64,000 nt of DNA from Promerops cafer (GCA_013398275.1 VZSE01002180.1:125915-189914), one strand, 5' to 3'. Positions 50,101 through 59,300 are shown, counted from the first letter of the stretch. Numbers and translations are program-made. Notes: generated by a model not told the origin, from the sequence alone.

Positions 50101-52190
50101 CCAATCTTGTTTAATATCTGTATCAGCGGCCTTAGCACAGGATGTCAAACCATAATGATTAAGTCTGTTGAAGGAGTTAAGAGGCACCATCCAATACAAT
50201 GTAAAACTGATTTAAACAACCTTGGAGATGAGTTAGCAATGAAACTGAGATTCAACATACAAGGTTGGTGCTGTTGCTGATCACAAGCAAAACACATCAA
50301 TTTAACAGCCACGAGAAAGGCTAGCACAATCTGAAGATGGATCATATAAACACTTGTGTAAGGGCAAGGGTGAAGTAATGACATTGGGGAAATTGCTATC
50401 CAGAATATTGGAAACAATTCTGGTCACAGACATCTAAAATTATCAACATTGTACAGTTTATCTAGCAAGAAGAGAAATTTTACTCATCTTCCTCTTAAGA
50501 AAAAAAACCCATTTTAAATATCTTGAAGATATTCCTATAAAATTAGCTTAATTGCTCCCTTCTAAGGAATGACACTCATTCCAATGGTCACAACCCAGAA
50601 AGTATTTATGCTCTGAATTGATTGAACTACATCAATTCCATGAGAATGGAAGAAACTTAGTACTCGAAGCTTTCCAAATTTAGCCAAAAATTTTACACTG
50701 TCCCCTTTATTTGTTGAAATTTCAAACAAAAATAATGAACTAGAGGTCAACACAGTTATCTGTAAGTAAAGGAAAATGTACTTCACTTTTTGCAAAGTGT
50801 GACACATATCTACCTCCAAGTTCTATACCTGTAATAATAGCAAAGAAATACTAACCAAGTACTTGCATATCCCATCTTAAGTATCAGTAAAAAGAGGAGG
50901 GAACTTAAGTGGAAAGGAATGAACCAAAAATTTTCTCTACAAATGGGAACTAAATTTAACATCAGAAGACAATAGGATCTGTCAGGCAAAAGAAAAAAAA
51001 ATCCACCTCAACAGCTCTTGCAAAACTATGTCCCCTCTCTTCTTCCCTCTGTTCCTGCTGCTGAACTCTGTCTTAGCTCAGAAAAGAGAAACTCCCTTAA
51101 AGCACTGCAGTCAGCGACACAGCTTCTGTAAAAGTCCTTGCTGATATCAGCAAACATTTACTTCATCAGACAGGTTTGGCAAGAAAAGGTCAGCAAGGTG
51201 CTTCTCCCTCTTTCAGTACTTCAGAGTTGCTTTTAATAAAACAGCACCAGCACCTTCTTGTAACAAGCAGACAGGACTATAGCTCACCAAATCAGAACCA
51301 CCATTAAGTGCAAGTGATTAATTACATTGCAATGGCATGCAGAAACTAAATATGGAGCAGAGTTCAACTCCAAGAAGAGATGCAAGAGAAAGCTTGTCTA
51401 TACTACACACAATGAGCAAACTGTCACTGACACACAGACTATCTCTGAACAAACTGGAGCATCTTCCCAAAGCTGCTCAGCACTGCAGATACCCTGGGAT
51501 GATCCACCCCAGGATTCCTGGGAGATACATTACTTTGGCAAGAAAATACTGCATTTGGGCTACTTGGAACATAATTAAGACAACATTTAGTTCTCATGCC
51601 CAACTTCGCCTCCAGTACAGCCCTGCAGTATAGAGACACTAAGAGGCAGTCTTTCCAACAAGCTTATTTAATTGCTGTATATTGATCTGTTTTTTGAAAA
51701 TGGAGGATTTATGCAAGAATATTAGGAGCAAATTCTAACATAATTCAGCTGGACAGAGACTTGTCAAAAATACAAGTTTAAGAAACCATTTCCAAGAGAA
51801 ATTGTTTTGTAATCGTTACTAAAAAAATTTCAATTCTGCTTTTCAAAAGTTCAAAAGTTTTCAATTCTGCTTTTTTCTACATCAGTAGCAATATCTCTAG
51901 TAAAATGTGCTCCATGTTCACTGACTTGGATGATACTATTCCAAGAGAACCTTCACACCTACAGCAATTCACTGCTGTTTACGCCCATACCACTTTACCT
52001 CTCTGCCAGTTAGGATGTGCCTTGCCAGTTTCACTTTTGCAAAATTCCCCTTTCCAATGGTTTTAAGGAGTCTGTAATTTCCAATATGCGGCTGCTCGTC
52101 GGCACAGGAGGCTATGGAGTTCCTGCAGCGAGCTCCAGAGCGCCCGGTTCGAGAGGAAACTTCCTGCCGTCCGTCTCCATGGGACGTGTG
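4772..52190 (-). CDS. MARK3: MARK3 Ser/Thr kinase gene, coding exons 2-19 (exon 1 outside the window)
   Basis: This spliced minus-strand gene encodes a microtubule-affinity-regulating kinase (Par-1 family, CAMK group). Family knowledge: it phosphorylates KXGS motifs of MAPs/tau and 14-3-3 client sites on proteins such as CDC25C, acts at the cortex and in the cytoplasm, is activated by LKB1 and is inhibited by aPKC. Eighteen exons with GT/AG borders are visible, and their lengths sum to 2376 nt (791 codons plus stop). Domains in order: kinase (about 56-307), UBA (about 326-365), Ser-rich spacer, KA1 (C-terminal ~50 residues). Key residues are present: Gly loop [12 protein letters not shown] Lys85, HRD Asp178, DFG Asp196, T-loop Thr211 and APE. 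Numbering assumes the family's 17-residue exon 1 and omits exon 15. Without exon 15 the protein would be 753 residues. Splicing is inferred from one genomic sequence. Confidence 0.96.
5118..7244 (-). other. MARK3 intron 18
   Basis: About 2.1 kb, GTGAGG...CAG. The part next to exon 19 (5130-5870) is GC-rich with several open frames on both strands, none resembling a known protein. The rest is AT-rich and holds nothing I recognise. Confidence 0.85.
7245..7289 (-). CDS. MARK3: MARK3 exon 18: 45-nt alternative exon ([15 protein letters not shown])
   Basis: 45 nt, phase-symmetric. The acceptor follows a long pyrimidine tract ending TTTTCATTGAG; donor GTGAGG. It completes an Arg codon, reads [14 protein letters not shown] and leaves AG for a Ser codon. 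It corresponds to the short alternative exon of mammalian MARK3 (there [15 protein letters not shown], as I recall). Confidence 0.93.
10032..10101. repeat. Compound (AT)n/(AC)n microsatellite
   Basis: Alternating AT runs interrupted by GTT, GAG and TCT, then an uninterrupted CA run at about 10074-10089 and a final AT run. Likely length-polymorphic. Confidence 0.9.
10506..10549. repeat. Palindrome followed by tandem 11-mers
   Basis: GGTAATTTTT and its reverse complement flank a single A at 10506-10526. The right half is then repeated as AAAAATTACCT at 10517-10527, 10528-10538 and 10539-10549 (the last ends the array). A small local duplication of one palindrome arm. Confidence 0.85.
11954..11980 (-). 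CDS. MARK3: MARK3 exon 17: 27-nt microexon (NMSFRFIKR)
   Basis: 27 nt between acceptor TTTCTTTTAG and donor GTAGGA. It completes an Arg codon, reads NMSFRFIK and leaves AG of the next codon. It matches the nine-residue alternative insert known in mammalian MARK3, with a basic and aromatic character. Being a multiple of three and symmetric, it can be included or skipped freely. A chance match of nine residues with both splice sites in phase is very unlikely. Confidence 0.93.
11981..14340 (-). other. MARK3 intron 16
   Basis: About 2.4 kb, GTAAGC...TAG, AT-rich. No repeat family or other feature recognised. Confidence 0.85.
14341..14598 (-). CDS. MARK3: MARK3 exon 16: spacer with aPKC site SRSTF
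   Basis: 258 nt, phase-symmetric (1 + 85 codons + 2). Acceptor TTTCTGCCCTAG, donor GTAAGC. It encodes [20 protein letters not shown], then [20 protein letters not shown], continues through [20 protein letters not shown] and ends [15 protein letters not shown]. The Thr of SRSTF falls at 564 without exon 15, matching the known aPKC site that moves MARK3 off the membrane. The middle is strikingly GC- and CpG-rich compared with every other exon. Confidence 0.95.
14599..15323 (-). other. MARK3 intron 15
   Basis: 725 nt between the cassette exon and exon 16, GTAAGA...TAG. A peptide-like open frame (14865-15137, minus) has no recognisable homology and no matching splice phase. Confidence 0.85.
15324..15488 (-). 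CDS. MARK3: MARK3 exon 15: 55-codon in-frame cassette exon (SLTEM...RHQKSMS)
   Basis: 165 nt, an exact multiple of three and phase-symmetric. Acceptor: pyrimidine-rich tract ending CCTCGCAG; donor GTAAGA. It encodes [20 protein letters not shown], then [20 protein letters not shown] and [15 protein letters not shown] plus a split codon. It resembles the SLTEM...RHQKSMS exon of MARK1/MARK2. Leaving it out gives the 753-residue length and places the aPKC site at 564, so it is extra to the reference isoform. Inclusion is inferred from splice sites and conservation with paralogues; RNA evidence is not available here. Confidence 0.85.
15489..20109 (-). other. MARK3 intron 14
   Basis: About 4.6 kb, GTATAT...CAG, AT-rich. 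It contains the 12-bp inverted repeat at 17190-17216; nothing else recognised. Confidence 0.85.
17190..17216. repeat. Perfect 12-bp inverted repeat, 3-nt loop
   Basis: TAAATCATTTGT at 17190-17201 and its exact reverse complement at 17205-17216, separated by GTT. It would form a small hairpin in RNA of either strand; the stem is AT-rich and too short for a microRNA precursor. Confidence 0.85.
20110..20213 (-). CDS. MARK3: MARK3 exon 14: RRNTYVC spacer exon
   Basis: 104 nt, phase 0 in, two bases (AG) left over. It encodes [20 protein letters not shown] then [15 protein letters not shown] (last codon split). Acceptor TTTAATTGTAG, donor GTATAT. The split AG codon becomes Ser (AGC) with either exon 15 or exon 16. 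Confidence 0.94.
20485..20514. repeat. Three tandem copies of ATTCTCAGAC
   Basis: Exact copies at 20485-20494, 20495-20504 and 20505-20514, about 270 nt upstream (gene sense) of the exon 14 acceptor. A short tandem duplication with no known role. Confidence 0.9.
21230..21490 (+). mobile_element. Degraded CR1/L3-type LINE fragment (tentative)
   Basis: CATGCTCAACTAACCTTTTG near 21359, followed by GAGTTCTTTGAAGAATT, resembles the stretch of CR1/L3 elements just before the central reverse-transcriptase region, where a Cys/Gln-Leu-Thr-Asn segment is followed by a Phe-rich helix. The frame is broken by stops. The recognition rests on nucleotide resemblance recalled from the family, so the borders are approximate. 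Confidence 0.45.
25561..25778 (-). CDS. MARK3: MARK3 exon 13: spacer region
   Basis: 218 nt. It completes an Ala codon, then encodes [20 protein letters not shown], continues through [20 protein letters not shown] and ends [11 protein letters not shown] at phase 0. Acceptor TTTTTTAAG, donor GTAAGT. This is unstructured, Ser/Thr/Pro-rich sequence that closely follows vertebrate MARK3. Confidence 0.95.
25779..27265 (-). other. MARK3 intron 12
   Basis: About 1.5 kb, GTGAGC...AAG. A moderately GC-rich patch at 26110-26390 has short open frames with no homology. Confidence 0.85.
27266..27419 (-). CDS. MARK3: MARK3 exon 12: Ser-rich spacer
   Basis: 154 nt, phase 0 in, one base over. It begins with a TTG codon read as Leu after the acceptor [28 protein letters not shown], then [20 protein letters not shown] and [11 protein letters not shown]. 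Donor GTGAGC. The KVQRSIS and RRYSDH serines are basic-directed sites typical of 14-3-3 or kinase regulation. The frame runs on into the intron for about 45 codons of unrelated sequence. Confidence 0.95.
27420..28178 (-). other. MARK3 intron 11
   Basis: 759 nt, GTAAGT...TAG. Nothing recognised. Confidence 0.85.
28179..28291 (-). CDS. MARK3: MARK3 exon 11: UBA domain
   Basis: 113 nt. It completes the Asp codon, then reads [20 protein letters not shown] and [17 protein letters not shown], ending at phase 0. Acceptor TTGGTTTTAG, donor GTAAGT. MGYS is the UBA-type loop. In MARKs this domain packs on the kinase N-lobe and regulates activation rather than acting as a strong ubiquitin binder. Confidence 0.96.
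28292..28537 (-). other. MARK3 intron 10
   Basis: 246 nt, GTAATT...TAG, separating the kinase-end and UBA exons. Nothing else seen. Confidence 0.85.
28538..28637 (-). CDS. MARK3: MARK3 exon 10: kinase end and common-docking linker
   Basis: 100 nt, phase 0 in, one base left over. It encodes [20 protein letters not shown] then [13 protein letters not shown]. The linker wording is specific to MARK3 (MARK1 has KPYTEPDPDF). The acceptor is preceded by a pure run of 19 T (minus strand) and then AATAG; the donor is GTAATT. Confidence 0.96.
28638..29331 (-). other. MARK3 intron 9
   Basis: 694 nt, GTAATT...TAG. The 3' end is a homopolymer: 19 consecutive T in the gene sense, at 28643-28661. Confidence 0.85.
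29332..29451 (-). CDS. MARK3: MARK3 exon 9: kinase C-lobe end
   Basis: 120 nt, 40 codons, phase 0 to 0. Acceptor TGTTACCAAG, donor GTAATT. It encodes [20 protein letters not shown] followed by [20 protein letters not shown]. It lies only 106 nt from exon 8, the shortest intron in the window. Confidence 0.96.
29452..29557 (-). other. MARK3 intron 8 (106 nt)
   Basis: The shortest intron here, GTAGCT...AAG. The frame of exon 8 runs on for about 33 codons into and across most of it before a stop. Confidence 0.9.
29558..29794 (-). CDS. MARK3: MARK3 exon 8: DFG motif, T-loop, APE and helix F
   Basis: 237 nt, 79 codons, phase 0 to 0. Acceptor TTTCTCTTCCAG, donor GTAGCT. It starts [20 protein letters not shown], with DFG Asp196, followed by the activation loop [16 protein letters not shown]. 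The Thr of LDTF is the LKB1 site (Thr211 in human MARK3), and the Ser four residues on is the second T-loop site. It ends [12 protein letters not shown]. All catalytic residues are intact, so an active kinase is expected. Confidence 0.97.
29795..30687 (-). other. MARK3 intron 7
   Basis: 893 nt, GTGAGT...CAG. It holds T-rich and A-rich runs at about 30171-30210 and 30402-30416; nothing else. Confidence 0.85.
30688..30744 (-). CDS. MARK3: MARK3 exon 7: catalytic loop (HRD)
   Basis: 57 nt, 19 codons, phase 0 to 0. Acceptor TTTTCTATCCAG, donor GTGAGT. It encodes [19 protein letters not shown]. The Asp of HRDLK (Asp178) is the catalytic base. Human MARK3, as I recall it, has Arg where this sequence has His before IVHRD; this is a position outside the catalytic core. 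Confidence 0.95.
30745..35925 (-). other. MARK3 intron 6
   Basis: About 5.2 kb, GTATGT...CAG. AT-rich; many short open frames, none with a recognisable protein. A G/T-rich low-complexity stretch sits at 34825-34875. Confidence 0.85.
35926..35996 (-). CDS. MARK3: MARK3 exon 6: kinase alpha-D/alpha-E
   Basis: 71 nt. It completes the split Gly codon, then encodes [20 protein letters not shown] and FRQ, ending at phase 0. Acceptor ATTGAATTGTAG, donor GTATGT. The content is typical MARK C-lobe sequence. Confidence 0.95.
35997..38467 (-). other. MARK3 intron 5
   Basis: About 2.5 kb, GTAAGT...TAG. No features recognised. Confidence 0.85.
38468..38533 (-). CDS. MARK3: MARK3 exon 5: kinase beta-4/beta-5 and hinge
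   Basis: 66 nt. It completes the split Val codon, then reads [18 protein letters not shown] and ASG, and leaves one base of a Gly codon. Acceptor CTTTTCCAG, donor GTAAGT. MEYASGG is the hinge and the start of helix D. LIMEY fits MARK3 (MARK1 has LVMEY). Confidence 0.95.
38534..39231 (-). other. MARK3 intron 4
   Basis: 698 nt, GTATCT...CAG. No features recognised. Confidence 0.85.
39232..39280 (-). CDS. MARK3: MARK3 exon 4: kinase alpha-C helix
   Basis: 49 nt, phase 0 in, one nucleotide over at the end. Acceptor TTTATTTCAG, donor GTATCT. It encodes [16 protein letters not shown] plus the first base of the following Val codon. The Glu of FREV is the alpha-C glutamate that pairs with the VAIK lysine. 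Confidence 0.95.
39281..46144 (-). other. MARK3 intron 3
   Basis: About 6.9 kb, GTACGT...CAG. It contains two longer plus-strand open frames (39579-40124, 43843-44352) that show no known domain and no splice support, and a short hairpin at 45736-45767. Confidence 0.85.
45736..45767. repeat. 10-bp inverted repeat with 12-nt loop
   Basis: ATACTGCCTG at 45736-45745 and its exact reverse complement CAGGCAGTAT at 45758-45767. The 12-nt loop contains CTTCGG. A stable but short potential RNA hairpin; function unknown. Confidence 0.85.
46145..46198 (-). CDS. MARK3: MARK3 exon 3: kinase beta-3 strand with the ATP-binding lysine
   Basis: 54 nt, 18 codons, phase 0 to 0. Acceptor TTCCTTTAG, donor GTACGT. 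It encodes [18 protein letters not shown]; the Lys of VAIK (Lys85 in the family numbering) is the ATP-coordinating lysine. Skipping it would keep frame but remove that residue and kill the kinase. It is too short to stand out as an open frame and was found by its conserved peptide. Confidence 0.95.
46199..51998 (-). other. MARK3 intron 2
   Basis: About 5.8 kb, GTAAAG...TAG. It holds an old CR1-type LINE fragment near 50.1 kb; otherwise unremarkable. Confidence 0.85.
50040..50440 (+). mobile_element. Old CR1-type LINE relic with reverse-transcriptase motif
   Basis: The plus-strand frame at 50056-50280 reads [20 protein letters not shown], matching the LGP-(I/V)LFNI-(F/Y)I-(N/S)DL segment of CR1 reverse transcriptase between its B and C motifs. 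Sequence up to about 50440 (GAATATTGGAAACAATTCTGG) resembles the downstream EYCVQFW segment. The frame is short and interrupted and the catalytic YADD-type motif is not intact, so it is a dead copy. Borders are approximate. Confidence 0.75.
51999..52190 (-). CDS. MARK3: MARK3 exon 2: N-terminal flank and kinase glycine loop
   Basis: 192 nt, 64 codons, phase 0 at both ends. The exon starts after TTTGTTGCAG and ends before GTAAAG. It reads [11 protein letters not shown], then [20 protein letters not shown], then the nucleotide-binding loop GKGNFAKV and [10 protein letters not shown]. The open frame continues upstream into intron, so the methionine there is not the start. Family members begin with about 17 further residues on exon 1, which I do not find in the window. 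Confidence 0.96.
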
Positions 52191-53315
52191 CTGCAACAAA
52201 AACATACACGGGTAAGGCTGAGGAATAAAGACAAAACACATCAATGATGAGAAGCATACAACATTCAAAAACATCAGCAATGCCTTTGAAGAAACCTTCA
52301 AAGGATCCAACTGAAACTTCATGTTCACACTGAACTTTGTTCTGATGGGGGCAATAAAGTGGTGCCCAGTTCACGACACGATATTCACCTCATCACCTGG
52401 TAAAGACAGTGGAACATCACCTGCACTGCAGCAACAGCTGAGCATTTTTAAGTAACCTACATGGACTGCCAGATCAGGTACAAAATAAGGAGGTGTTTGA
52501 TATTATTTCCCATTTGCATTACTGTGCATGACTAGTGCAGGAAAGCCTTTGGAAAGGAAACACAAATACAGATTTTCCAAGAGCACAAATTTTTAACCCT
52601 TCTTGGACAATTTATACTAATAAAATAATAAAAGGGTTTTTTTCTTTCCTCTAAACTTGTGTTCCTACAGATCCACATGACTGAAAATACCCAGGATGAC
52701 CTGGAGAATAAGGGAAGAAATCTGACCAAATGTACTGAAACCTTGAATATGGATAGGCTGAAAGCTAGTTACAGAGATCTGAGACACTCTACAATCTTTC
52801 AAGTTCCTTTCGCTCTCATTTCCCCGAACAGCTACTGATTGCAAAAAGGAATGGTTATATGTTATCTGTAACAGTCTTACTCATTAGATCACATGGTTAA
52901 GATGTTAGTATTTTTTCATTTCCTGATAACCTGTTTATGAAAGAACAGGTGCCCTCTAATGTTCTTAAATAATGGTTGAGGTCCATACACCAACCACACT
53001 AATTAAAGTATTAGTTAGAAATGTTTAGGGGCCTTCAAATGTGGAGCAAATATCTGGCTTCACCAAAGATGACACATTAAATTCATAGTCATCCCAGAAA
53101 CTGCACATTTTGCTCTTCTACTACTACTCCTCTTGCTGAAACCCACTGGGGACAACCAAGAAACTGGCATACAGCAACATTCAGTCTGAGAATCACTGCA
53201 GTGTGAGGATGAAATCACACCTCAAGAGCTAACAACCATGGTACAGGCACAAATGAACAAATCCATGCTTGCATGACACTTGGCAAGTTTCACTTGCCTG
53301 ATGTAACCTTGTGAC

Positions 53316-53344
53316 TATATACTCTCACATCTATATACTCTCAA
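53316..53344. repeat. Two imperfectly spaced copies of CTATATACTCTCA
   Basis: CTATATACTCTCA occurs twice in close succession, separated by CAT. A minor tandem duplication inside intron 1. Confidence 0.7.
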
Positions 53345-56300
53345 GGTTCCTTGATTTGTTCATTTGAGTGTAACAGCTGTGAACAAATTATTTTTAAAAA
53401 CACTTTCATTTAAGAGATGCTACTGATAGGAGTCTTTGGCAACTCCTGGAAAATTGTTTCAATAGTTACTATTTTAAAAAACACACAATGTTTTAGTATC
53501 AATCTGGCTTTAGCTTCTCCTTACTGCCTGGCTACTGCATTGACACAAGATTTGCACTTCCCATAGAGGTACTTAATTTCTCTGATCACAATACCCTTTC
53601 ACTTCAGTAAGTGATATGTATATTGAGCTCCCTAAACAGGCTGCTCTATGAATGACTGAAGACAAGGAAACATTTCCTGTACTTCTGTTGAGAACCCTCC
53701 TCTATTTTTCCAGCATCTTTTTGTGGGGTTCATGGTCGACATGGACCTACCATACCAAGAGTAGGTGCAGCAGGACTAAAGACAGAGGCTGCATCTTCTG
53801 TTCAACACCCCACTGATTTCACAGGGGCAGAACTAACCCACTTAGCAGAAGACCATCTGTACCTGACCACCCAATACCAACCCTGATTTACTGCTTCTCA
53901 TTCCTGGATCCTTGCATGCATGATAACATAAGGCTGAAGTGAAATGCAAAGTTTCCTTTCATGCAGAATATCAAGTGTTCCTGATGAGTGGCCCATCCTG
54001 CCCTATTTCATAGTCTAGCAATTTTATCACAGTTTTCAGGAGCAAGAGTACACGTTTTTTCCAAACCACTAATAACTGGCACAAGAACAAGAAGCACATC
54101 CTTAACAATAAAAATCCAGTAAAAATTCAAGGCTTGATAATAATTCAGTGTTCTCAATAATATCTTGAGACCTACAACAACTGGGTGTTTATCAATCAGT
54201 AATTCTCAAGGAGAGGAAGGATGAGCAGTCAAAAACTGAAGGAACTACTAAAGCCAGTGAAATCCTATATTAACAATTTCAGTATTTTGGTCATGGAAAA
54301 AATATTTTGCACCCCTGTGTGTACTGGCACAGCAATACCAATCCTCTGTATTTCCCTAAACTTTTGACTTCTAGCAAACCTTGCAACACACAATGCCGAG
54401 AACTTCTCTGTCAGCTCCTTTCGTACCTTTTAGTGTCAAATTATTCAGACCAGCTAGAAAAATCAGCAACTGCTGATGCTAGATGCTAACATCCTCCTAC
54501 ATTGCTACCCCTGGTGATCAGGGACCAGGATGTCCTGTACAGGGCCACGAGGATATTTCTTGGATATATTAGAGGAAGGTTCATTTCAGTTTAAGTACAG
54601 CATCCCAGGAATACAACTGGACTACTTACACTGCACTTCACTAAGTTGATAACCTTCCTCAGAAAAAGAAGTGTATCAGAACTATTTAAACTACAGCCCT
54701 TCCACACCTGGGCACTCGGCACAAGCTGGCTTCAGCAGGAGCCAGACTGCCTCCGTGCAGGCCTTGTTAGCTTAGGCTCTCCAGCAGTCAGATTCAACAA
54801 CTTGAATTCAACAGCTTTTGAACCACACAGCTGACTATGAAAACACAGTAATTGTGGTGTCTTGTGCTTGGACTAAAACACTGTTAGTCCTGAGCTAGCC
54901 TAAGAAGCAGCTGTGATGTGGGCATCAGGTAGGATGTATTCGCAAGCCAGAGAACAGGTTAGTCAAAATTGATCTAACTCACACCCTACTTCACATAAGT
55001 ACTATCAGGTAAAGGAAACATTCTGTTATACTAACAAACTCTATTCCACATAGTAAACCACCCAGTAATAGTGTCTTGAGAGCTTCACTGTCCTCTTGTT
55101 GAGAAATTACTTCTTGTGTCATATAATTTTTTCATGCTTCCTAGCTTTGCATTTAAAGGGTGGAATTAAAAGCTGTGAACTCATTTGGACTAGGGCTGAT
55201 AAACTGAACACAATCTCCTTGTATGGAGGTTTGCATTTCCACCCCAACCCAGATTATTTCTTTTCGAGAATATGACCTTTTTCAGCTGTGGGTTTTAAGT
55301 ATCAAGCTGTGCATTCCTAAGCAGTTCAGTTCTCTCCAACTGATTTGCTCAAAGTCGCGTTTCACTCTGTAGAAATCCAGCCATTTGCAACCATATCTAA
55401 TTTGGACTATATTCCACTTTACATAAATAAATCTATCAGCAAGTCCTTCCTCAGTCAGTTACATTATTACACTGAACAGACAACAAGCTTTCTAAAAACC
55501 ACAGAAAACAGATTGTCCATTTCAACATGGATTTTCTTTTGCATATGGAAATGAAGAGCATAAACTCAAAACTGAGTGAAAGTGTTTCTCCCAACCTAGT
55601 CATTTTCGTGATAGGCAGATGGAAAGCTAAATGGTGTAGGCAAAAAGTAAAATAGGTGGTCCAATAAAAGCTCAAATGATGTGTTGGCTCGTATAGCACC
55701 TGGCTGGGCTCAAGGACTTCCCAGGGCAGTTTCCTCAGCAAACAGATTATCAGTGCCAATCTCAGCCCAGAGAAATGGCAATAGCATCCTCTGCTCTCCA
55801 AATTGAGATCTTGAGATGCAGGTCATTTGTCTTTTCCCTCAAATCTGCAGATTTTGCCTCCCTCACTACACTGACCACCCCCCTCCCCAAACTCTGTTCA
55901 GTTTCAGGCTTCTTCTCCAGGTCCACATTTATGTGGTTTCAAGAAGATACGGGGTTTGTCTTCAAAATGTAAGATTTAGAATCAGCATGTGTTTATTTGT
56001 AATAAGTTTCCATACATTGTGGTAGGTGAGTTGTATTTCCTGGAGGTGCTTTCTGTGTAAGAACAACACTTGCTAATGAACTCACCATGGCTGAGTGATT
56101 CCCAGAATATGTCTTCATGTAAAGCAAGACCATTACACTGTAGAGGAAAACTGAGGCGAGGAGACTGGGTACTTTGTGCAACTTCAGGTTTGCCAGTCAC
56201 CACCTCTTTTAAAAGAAAAGTCTCCTGAAATCCACTCATAACAATAAAGCACTTTCTTCCATATCTTGGCATGCATGAGGTCGCATTTAGAAATCTTTTA

Positions 56301-59300
56301 AATACTTTCAACTTTTGTTCTTTTTTTGCACCATCCATTTTCAAGCTAAGAGGACAACCTTTGTCATTAAAAAAAACCCAAAACAAAACATTCTCCTCCT
56401 TCCCTCAGCCCCACCCTATTATTACTCAACCCAGAAGGAAATGAAGTAAAACATCTCCATTTGTGAGAGACCTTACTGCAAGGGAGGGACTGAACCCAAG
56501 ACCAACTATATTTGGAACACAACACAAAACCCACCTTTTCGCAAAAGCCTTCCCCCAATGATGAGCCGACATCCTTTCATAGCCAGATAATGATTAGCAT
56601 GAAGAGAAAGAAAAAAGAAAAGGAAAAAAAGTAAAAAGCAAATGAAGTATGAGGGTGTCAACAACTGAAATCTTTTTGGTAGATGTTAGTTTTATCCAGT
56701 GTCTGCACGGTTTCAGATATCTTAACATTCAGAGAATTAGAAACACACAGGGCAGGGGATGACTAGTATCAAAGTTCTTGAACTGCTTAAGAAGGTGCCA
56801 AAAGTTGAGGAAAAGCCTGAAGGAAACAGAATCTGATATCCATTTGAAGAGCTGAAAAACAGTAAGAAATCAGAATGTCCAAGACCTGGAAAAATCCATG
56901 TTTAATTACAGTAAATAGGAAACTCTTTCTGAAACGGGGAGTATTTATTTAATTAAATAGTGAGAACTAGCTTATCAGCAAAAATGAACTAATAAAATTT
57001 AATCTTCCAGAAGTCTCCAGGAATGTTGATTACCTTAGCTGTTACCTCACCTCTGCATGAAATACTACAAAGTGATATTACAGAATTTCTAGGAAAGCTG
57101 TGAGACCAGTAACAATCATGACAGCCTCATTTTATTCAGCTTTTTTAATTGTAATAAGAAAAAACTGTACTTAAAGCCTATACCTTATAATGTTAATAAT
57201 GTAAGCATTCCAGGACATGAACATTTGAGACACTAAATTGCTTCATTACCTTAACCTGGGCACACAGTATATAAATACATGGTAATTTCTGGCTGTGCAC
57301 TTTCCACTAGCACTCTTGTTTACAGCAAAACTTAACAGGAAACATACCATAGTTGTTTTTTTTTACAATAAAACCCCTCAAAAATATTTAAAATCAAACA
57401 TGCAAAGACAAAATTTCACTGCAGCCCTTCCCAACAATGTGTTGTATTTTATTTCCCATTCTCATTAACATCTTTAAGAACACACAGACTGCTGAGTAGT
57501 ACTCAGTGTAAGAGCAAAAAGGTAGCCCTAGGGATATGCACAGAGGTAGCATCTTACTGAGCACAGATATCCCTGAAACAGCACAGCAGGGCATCCTGCA
57601 ACTGCTGATGAAGGAATTCTACTGGAAAGTCAAAACAGAGACTTACATTTCTGGCAGCCACCGAAGGGTGTCACAGCAAACACTCAACCACAATTGTTTA
57701 TATATCAGTTACTGCTCTGGGATTCCCTAAATCATCATGTATTATAAAATATTATATTATTTTCCTAGATTATAAAACAGGAATGCATCAGATGAAGATG
57801 TCCTGTACTTGTCCTGATTTTACTTCCCTCCTACCACTGACCAAGGCACAAATCAGGATATGGAATGAGGTGGGTTTTGTCAGACCCAGTATGCGTATGT
57901 TGATGTTTGCATAACCAATTATTTGGTTCCAACACATATAATTAAAAGGCAGATTTTAGACTAGCTTGCTCCATAATCAATCTTAAGGGTAAACAGTCAT
58001 GGCTTCCATCTCACAAAATTTTAAAGGGTCTCCTATGAAGAAAAATGCTATCCACCTAAAGTGACACTGAAGTTATCAACCCATGAGGGCAGATTTATTC
58101 CCTAATGTGGGCTACAGCCCAGCCATTACGGATATTGTGATCAAGTGGAACAACTGAAAGGGTCAGAATTCATCAAGGGAGACAAGCAGACCTTGTAGAA
58201 ATATAATATAGATGTTAAGGGAGAGAAAACACTAATTGGGATGCTTCCATTGTCAAAAAGGGCAGATTTCTCTGTGCAGTTCTCAGCCTGTCATAGTGTT
58301 CATTCATGTAATTGGTATGACATTCATGAGAACGAGTGGCTATTTTAATTAGGTCAGATCTGTCAAATCACCGGATTAAAGGGGGAACCTGAAGAGTAAA
58401 CAGCCTTTAGCACATGGAAGCTATACCTCTGACACACATTCCTAATTCCTCTACACCTCAGTGGGGAAGGCAAAATAAAAGAAAAAAACCAGGAGTAACA
58501 CTCAGGACACGGCAGATCCTGCTCGAAGTGAGCACAGCAGTGCAACGCCCTGCACTGGGCAGCCTGATGGAGGGGGACAGTAGGGACACAGGACACTTTC
58601 ACCTGGCACAGGGAACACTGCTACCCAAAGCAACACTTGCACACTCCTAATTCTGGCTACGGACAAGCAGTGGGAATTGCTAGTGACAAGTGCAGCAGTC
58701 CCCTGAAGACCAGAGTGGGGAAGTGCTGACAGCAAAGCACTAACAGTCCTCAGCAAAGGAAGGATGCTCCCACTGCAGACATACAAGGTCTGGCTCAAGA
58801 GTCCTCCCATGTAAAACCACTACAGCCTCTGCAATGTTTGGCAGTTTTTGGTTCATGGTCTATACAGCATATGAAAGAGAGTGAATCTGTAATTCCATGA
58901 TTAGCACTGAACAACACAACAGTGAAGAAATCCTGCTTATATAATCAAAAAGTCTGGTGCCGGTTAGAAAAGCTCTTTAAAAGCTCTTTTGTTGCTTCAC
59001 ATTATCAAGATCTGACATTCATCATATCTTTCCAGCCAAAGTTCCTTTACTGCTGATTAAAATGGATATTTATTGACATCAGCCTGGGGAATAATAGCTA
59101 AAGAGCCAACCATATTCTATTCTTCATCAACAATACTGCCAACTAAGTTGTTTCCAGAATCATCACTGTCAGTAATTACGTGCTAAACAAAAAAGAAAAA
59201 AACCCAACCACCTCACAGTTGGTTTTCAAAAACCACATTGAGCTTCCAGATAGAAAACTTTGCTTAAGCTTTAACCCTGCAGGAACAAATTTTATTTGAA

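Noticed and set aside
4772..52190. Assignment to MARK1, which shares much of the kinase and KA1 sequence
   Set aside because: The linker ([19 protein letters not shown]), the [13 protein letters not shown] spacer, the NMSFRFIKR exon, [13 protein letters not shown] and the match of Thr211/Thr564 numbering all fit MARK3; MARK1 differs at each.
52191..52328. Methionine upstream of exon 2 as the MARK3 start
   Set aside because: The frame upstream of 52190 is intronic: it contains the pyrimidine tract and AG acceptor, and its residues do not match any MARK N-terminus.
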